Source: CAYQQU01 sp964419545 (GTDB lineage Bacteria > Bacteroidota > Bacteroidia > Chitinophagales > Saprospiraceae). Taken from it: a stretch of DNA of 24,841 nt. Position numbers and translations under genes: made by a program. Positions 22,868 through 24,841 of this stretch are shown one piece after another. Within the stretch, counting starts at the first letter, position 1. Each line of letters begins with the position of its first letter. The stretch is from the NCBI GenBank assembly GCA_964419545.1, contig CAYQQU010000075.1, positions 1 through 24,841 on the forward strand, written 5' to 3'. The notes beneath the pieces were generated by a model. That model did no database searches. It had not been told where the DNA came from and saw only the letters and a program-made list of their open reading frames with translations.

Positions 22868-24841
22868 GTAGGAGAGATCGTCCATTAGAGTGAGGACTGC
22901 GACATGGGCCATCTTTATCCCCTTGAAGAGGACATGTAGGAGAGATCGTCCATTAGAGTGAGGACTGCGACCGCGCTATCCGTCGCCTTTAACCATCGGC
23001 AACGGTAGGAGAGATCGTCCATTAGAGTGAGGACTGCGACAAGCTTGACGGTCATCGTTTCCGATCCTTGGATCGAGTAGGAGAGATCGTCCATTAGAGT
23101 GAGGACTGCGACAAGTGTCACCCAGATTACCGATGGCATCCAGCACGGTAGGAGAGATCGTCCATTAGAGTGAGGACTGCGACGCGTCGATGTTGCCGAA
23201 GCGCGTCAACAAAATCGTAGGAGAGATCGTCCATTAGAGTGAGGACTGCGACTGGAATACAAATTCCACACTTTCCGTTCCGGAAGGTAGGAGAGATCGT
23301 CCATTAGAGTGAGGACTGCGACTGAGGGTCGGCGTCGATGTCAACGGTTACCGTTGTAGGAGAGATCGTCCATTAGAGTGAGGACTGCGACAGTTTTGCT
23401 CCATTTTCGGCGCAAAGACGAATGGGTAGGAGAGATCGTCCATTAGAGTGAGGACTGCGACGAATAGATCCTTCATCCACTCGGGCCATTCAATGTAGGA
23501 GAGATCGTCCATTAGAGTGAGGACTGCGACATGTTTGAACGCCAGCCTGAATCGCCGCGCCGTTTGGTAGGAGAGATCGTCCATTAGAGTGAGGACTGCG
23601 ACAATCATCATTCATCCCATCGAGTACGGCGAAGAGCAGGTAGGAGAGATCGTCCATTAGAGTGAGGACTGCGACGTATGCTATGCCTGTGGCACGTAAT
23701 AGGTCGTCGGTAGGAGAGATCGTCCATTAGAGTGAGGACTGCGACGTTGAGGCGCGCTGCTGACGATACGGTCGTGCGGTAGGAGAGATCGTCCATTAGA
23801 GTGAGGACTGCGACCATTCAGCCCATCATTTCTGATGGCACCGATATGAAGTAGGAGAGATCGTCCATTAGAGTGAGGACTGCGACAGCTGCGAGTTTGA
23901 TAACTTCGCCATTGCTGTGTAGGAGAGATCGTCCATTAGAGTGAGGACTGCGACGAATTTCCCAGTAGGGCCCTTCGTACTCGAACGTAGGAGAGATCGT
24001 CCATTAGAGTGAGGACTGCGACGGAAGGAGGGGAAACTTTCCAGCCCTCTTGGGCGTAGGAGAGATCGTCCATTAGAGTGAGGACTGCGACGCTAGTCTC
24101 ATAATTTTTTAAGTTTTTAATTTTGTAGGAGAGATCGTCCATTAGAGTGAGGACTGCGACTTTCCTGTTATCCATCCCGACGGTTGCAATGAAACGGTAG
24201 GAGAGATCGTCCATTAGAGTGAGGACTGCGACAATGCTTGGTCAATAGTTTGCCAACGCTTCAGTTGGTAGGAGAGATCGTCCATTAGAGTGAGGACTGC
24301 GACTTGGCCTTCTGCGGATTCGCGTGCGTAGGCAATGGTAGGAGAGATCGTCCATTAGAGTGAGGACTGCGACATTCCAATCCTGAGCCACTGATTAGTT
24401 TGCTAATCATGTAGGAGAGATCGTCCATTAGAGTGAGGACTGCGACAACCACCGCAGGGAATCAACTCTACGAAAACGCAGTAGGAGAGATCGTCCATTA
24501 GAGTGAGGACTGCGACAATGCGAAATTATCCCCTCCGGGTTTTCCCGGAAGTAGGAGAGATCGTCCATTAGAGTGAGGACTGCGACCGTGCGCCCGCTTC
24601 AGGGGTTTTTTTTTACGAGGGTAGGAGAGATCGTCCATTAGAGTGAGGACTGCGACTGTTTCGTAGAGAGAGGATCCTAGCTCGTCGTGTAGGAGAGATC
24701 GTCCATTAGAGTGAGGACTGCGACTGAAATTTTTGTCAACATATTTGCCAGGAAGCAACGTAGGAGAGATCGTCCATTAGAGTGAGGACTGCGACGTTTT
24801 AAGTGACGTCAGCTCTTCTTCGTACCGAGGTAGGAGAGATC
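22868..24841. CRISPR. CRISPR array: 28 complete 36-bp repeats plus a truncated 29th, 28 spacers
   Basis: The repeat begins GTAGGAGAGATCGTCC and ends GTGAGGACTGCGAC (36 bp); all complete copies read identically. Starts are 22868, 22936, 23005, 23077, 23148, 23217, 23287, 23356, 23426, 23495, 23567, 23640, 23710, 23779, 23851, 23919, 23987, 24056, 24125, 24197, 24268, 24338, 24411, 24481, 24551, 24621, 24689 and 24760, and a 12-nt fragment at 24830 is cut by the window edge. Spacers run 32-37 nt and are all different. Each repeat can fold TCGTCC against GGA-CTG-CGA, a short stem with a 3-nt bulge, around a 10-nt loop. No cas gene lies within the window. The long, variable spacers fit type I or III better than type II or VI-B, but the repeat was not recognised as a known subtype. 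Confidence 0.98.

Noticed and set aside
22915..24758. Several minus-strand frames with repeated VAVLTLMDDLSY
   Set aside because: The peptide is the translation of the CRISPR repeat, separated by spacer sequence; not protein-coding.

Overview
The window looks like chromosomal DNA from a GC-rich member of the Bacteroidota, most likely a Lewinella-like or other Saprospirales organism. This is inferred from type IX secretion (T9SS) C-terminal sorting domains of both type A and type B, a PorP/SprF-family outer-membrane protein, SprB-type repeats, HYR and cohesin/dockerin surface modules, TAnnTTTG-like promoter elements, and a LuxR-HTH plus DUF4199 pair.

Positions 1-18288 form a surface-protein locus, all on the + strand. 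It opens with the last codons of a T9SS cargo protein that resembles the later paralogues (1-107). Next is a small secreted single-cohesin protein (275-1057). A 2233-residue scaffold follows (1290-7991), with six cohesin-like modules, about 15 SprB-like repeats and a type B (CHU_C/gliding) C-terminal domain, then its probable secretion partner of the PorP/SprF family (8065-8988). After a roughly 1 kb non-coding interval come two large paralogues (10043-13951 and 14515-18288), each built as cysteine-rich HYR-like modules, a CarboxypepD_reg-like module, a dockerin, a cohesin-like domain and a type A sorting domain. The scaffold offers many cohesins and the neighbours offer dockerins plus their own cohesin. 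The locus could therefore encode a non-catalytic, cellulosome-like assembly exported by T9SS for adhesion, matrix formation or gliding. That assembly is an inference from domain content.

Positions 18467-22208 hold ordinary small genes: a three-helix membrane protein, a membrane-anchored LuxR-type HTH protein, a DUF4199 membrane protein, a YraN-family protein, and on the minus strand a GNAT acetyltransferase preceded by a lipoprotein gene. The YraN and GNAT genes converge on one palindrome that contains both stop codons.

Positions 22504-24841 hold an AT-rich probable leader and a CRISPR array with 28 complete, apparently identical 36-bp repeats and a 29th cut by the window edge. Its 28 spacers are 32-37 nt long. 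No cas gene lies in the window, so the subtype cannot be assigned from context.

The non-coding gaps contain several convincing intrinsic terminators, a 164-bp imperfect palindrome at 9335-9498 that may be a MITE-like or structured element, and hairpin-rich leaders ahead of the two HYR/dockerin genes.
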